Under the pieces are notes generated by a model. The model had not been told where the DNA came from. It was given only the letters and a program-made list of their open reading frames with translations, and did no database searches. Source: Gammaproteobacteria bacterium (GTDB lineage: Bacteria > Pseudomonadota > Gammaproteobacteria > Methylococcales > UBA2780). From it: a DNA stretch of 6,976 bases. Numbering within the stretch: position 1 is the stretch's first letter; the number at the start of each line of letters is the position of its first letter. Positions 6,609 through 6,976 of the stretch are shown one piece after another. The stretch is from positions 1 through 6,976 of the forward strand of contig QNFJ01000116.1 of assembly GCA_003646305.1 (NCBI GenBank), written 5' to 3'. Position numbers and translations under genes: made by a program.

Positions 6609-6748
6609 CTATTTTTGATCCATTTTTTAACCTAAATCGGGTGGGGATTTTGCCAGCTAATAAACCACTAAACAACTGTCTCAAAAAAGAGACACCTAAA
6701 AATCTCTTTATATTCAATATATTGGGGTTATATGATGGAATTGTGTCG
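6609..6748 (-). promoter_or_regulatory. ruvB-ybgC spacer with weak promoter candidates for the tol operon
   Basis: This is the only sizeable non-coding gap upstream of the tol genes, so the operon promoter should lie here or inside ruvB. No strong sigma-70 match is visible. Candidates on the minus strand are TTGAGA (6684-6679) with a 16-base spacer to TATTAG (6662-6657), and TTGTTT (6675-6670) with a 17-base spacer to CAAAAT (6652-6647). A lone TATAAA at 6712-6707 has no good -35 partner. A 10-base palindrome CAATATATTG sits at 6715-6724. No classical GC-rich terminator follows ruvB, so read-through from ruv is possible. The assignment rests on position and weak motif matches only. Confidence 0.3.
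6677..6709 (-). repeat. Overlapping inverted repeats in the ybgC leader
   Basis: Two stems compete for the same bases. TGTCTC (6677-6682) and GAGACA (6689-6694) form a perfect 6-bp inverted repeat around six A residues. AAAGAGA (6686-6692) and TCTCTTT (6703-6709) form a 7-bp repeat with a 10-base loop. In minus-strand RNA the second stem would form first and is followed by three more U residues, like a weak terminator. The first stem would replace it. Both are short and AU-rich, so this may be chance or a protein-binding palindrome. Confidence 0.4.
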
Positions 6749-6976
6749 CTACTTAAACAGGTTTTTTTTCTGGTCGAAAAGGTCAAGAGGGCTATCTGCG
6801 CCATCAACCAATTCTGACCGTTTTAACCCAAAGTGCAAATAGGCACTGCGTGTCACCATTCGCCCTCGCGGTGTGCGCATGATAAACCCCTGCTGGATTA
6901 AATAAGGCTCGATCACATCTTCAATGGTTCCGCGCTCTTCGCTGATAGCCGCAGCAATGCTATCAAGGCCGACAGG
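6749..6976 (-). CDS. ruvB: RuvB Holliday junction helicase, C-terminal part (gene cut by window edge)
   Basis: Reading leftward from the window edge gives 75 residues ending at TAG (6749-6751). They match the C-terminal winged-helix domain of RuvB: the stretch starts PVGLDSIAAAI, continues through IEDVIEPYLIQQGF and reaches the characteristic TPRGRM motif (local residues 35-40) and YLHFG. This domain contacts DNA; the AAA+ motor domains lie outside the window. RuvB is the ATP-driven ring that, with RuvA, branch-migrates Holliday junctions before RuvC cuts them. The tail after HFG is 25 residues, about 18 longer than in E. coli as I remember it, and charged. ruvB directly upstream of ybgC-tol is the known Pseudomonas-type order. 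The 140-base gap suggests that ruvB and the tol genes need not share a promoter. Identification is secure; only the 5' part is missing. Confidence 0.96.
   Translation of the reverse strand, partial: PVGLDSIAAAISEERGTIEDVIEPYLIQQGFIMRTPRGRMVTRSAYLHFGLKRSELVDGADSPLDLFDQKKNLFK

Noticed and set aside
6598..6807. 69-codon minus-strand open frame across the ruvB-ybgC spacer
   Set aside because: It begins inside ruvB in another frame and ends just inside ybgC; composition is unremarkable and no motif is visible.
1..6976. Search for a new defence, mobile or secondary-metabolite system
   Set aside because: All coding space is taken by conserved core genes in a familiar order; there are no foreign genes, arrays or large gaps.

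Overview
The window comes from a gammaproteobacterium outside the Enterobacterales. Base composition is close to even (roughly 45-50% GC by eye). The gene order ruvB - ybgC - tolQ - tolR - tolA - tolB - pal - cpoB - queE - queC matches the arrangement I know from Pseudomonas and related lineages. In E. coli, tRNA genes and nadA follow cpoB instead. I cannot fix the genus from the sequence alone.

Every convincing gene lies on the minus strand, so transcription runs from the right edge to the left. At the right edge (6749-6976) is the 3' end of ruvB, the Holliday-junction helicase motor. A 140-base AT-rich spacer (6609-6748) follows, with small inverted repeats and only weak promoter candidates. 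Next is the complete Tol-Pal operon: ybgC (acyl-CoA thioesterase), tolQ and tolR (inner-membrane proton channel), tolA (periplasm-spanning arm), tolB (periplasmic propeller), pal (outer-membrane lipoprotein) and cpoB (coordinator of peptidoglycan synthesis with outer-membrane constriction). The same unit continues into queE and queC, two successive enzymes of 7-deazaguanine (preQ0, queuosine precursor) synthesis.

The genes are tightly packed, with overlaps of 11 and 4 bases and gaps of 3 to 17 bases. This points to one long transcript with translational coupling. Three junctions (tolA/tolB, pal/cpoB, cpoB/queE) have the same layout: stop codon, three bases, in-frame start codon. TolA and QueE both begin with GTG.

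The last 120 bases on the left hold terminator-like hairpins and a minus-strand promoter candidate whose -10 and GC-rich discriminator resemble a stable-RNA promoter. In Pseudomonas a tRNA-Lys gene sits at this place, so a tRNA just beyond the left edge is a reasonable expectation.

Tol-Pal uses the proton motive force through TolQR to energise TolA, which reaches across the periplasm to TolB, Pal and CpoB and keeps the outer membrane attached and constricting at division. I found no mobile element, CRISPR array or new defence-like system; the window is conserved core genome. The points worth a second look are the lysine-rich, internally duplicated TolA arm, the repeated stop-NNN-start junctions, and the spacers at the two ends of the operon.
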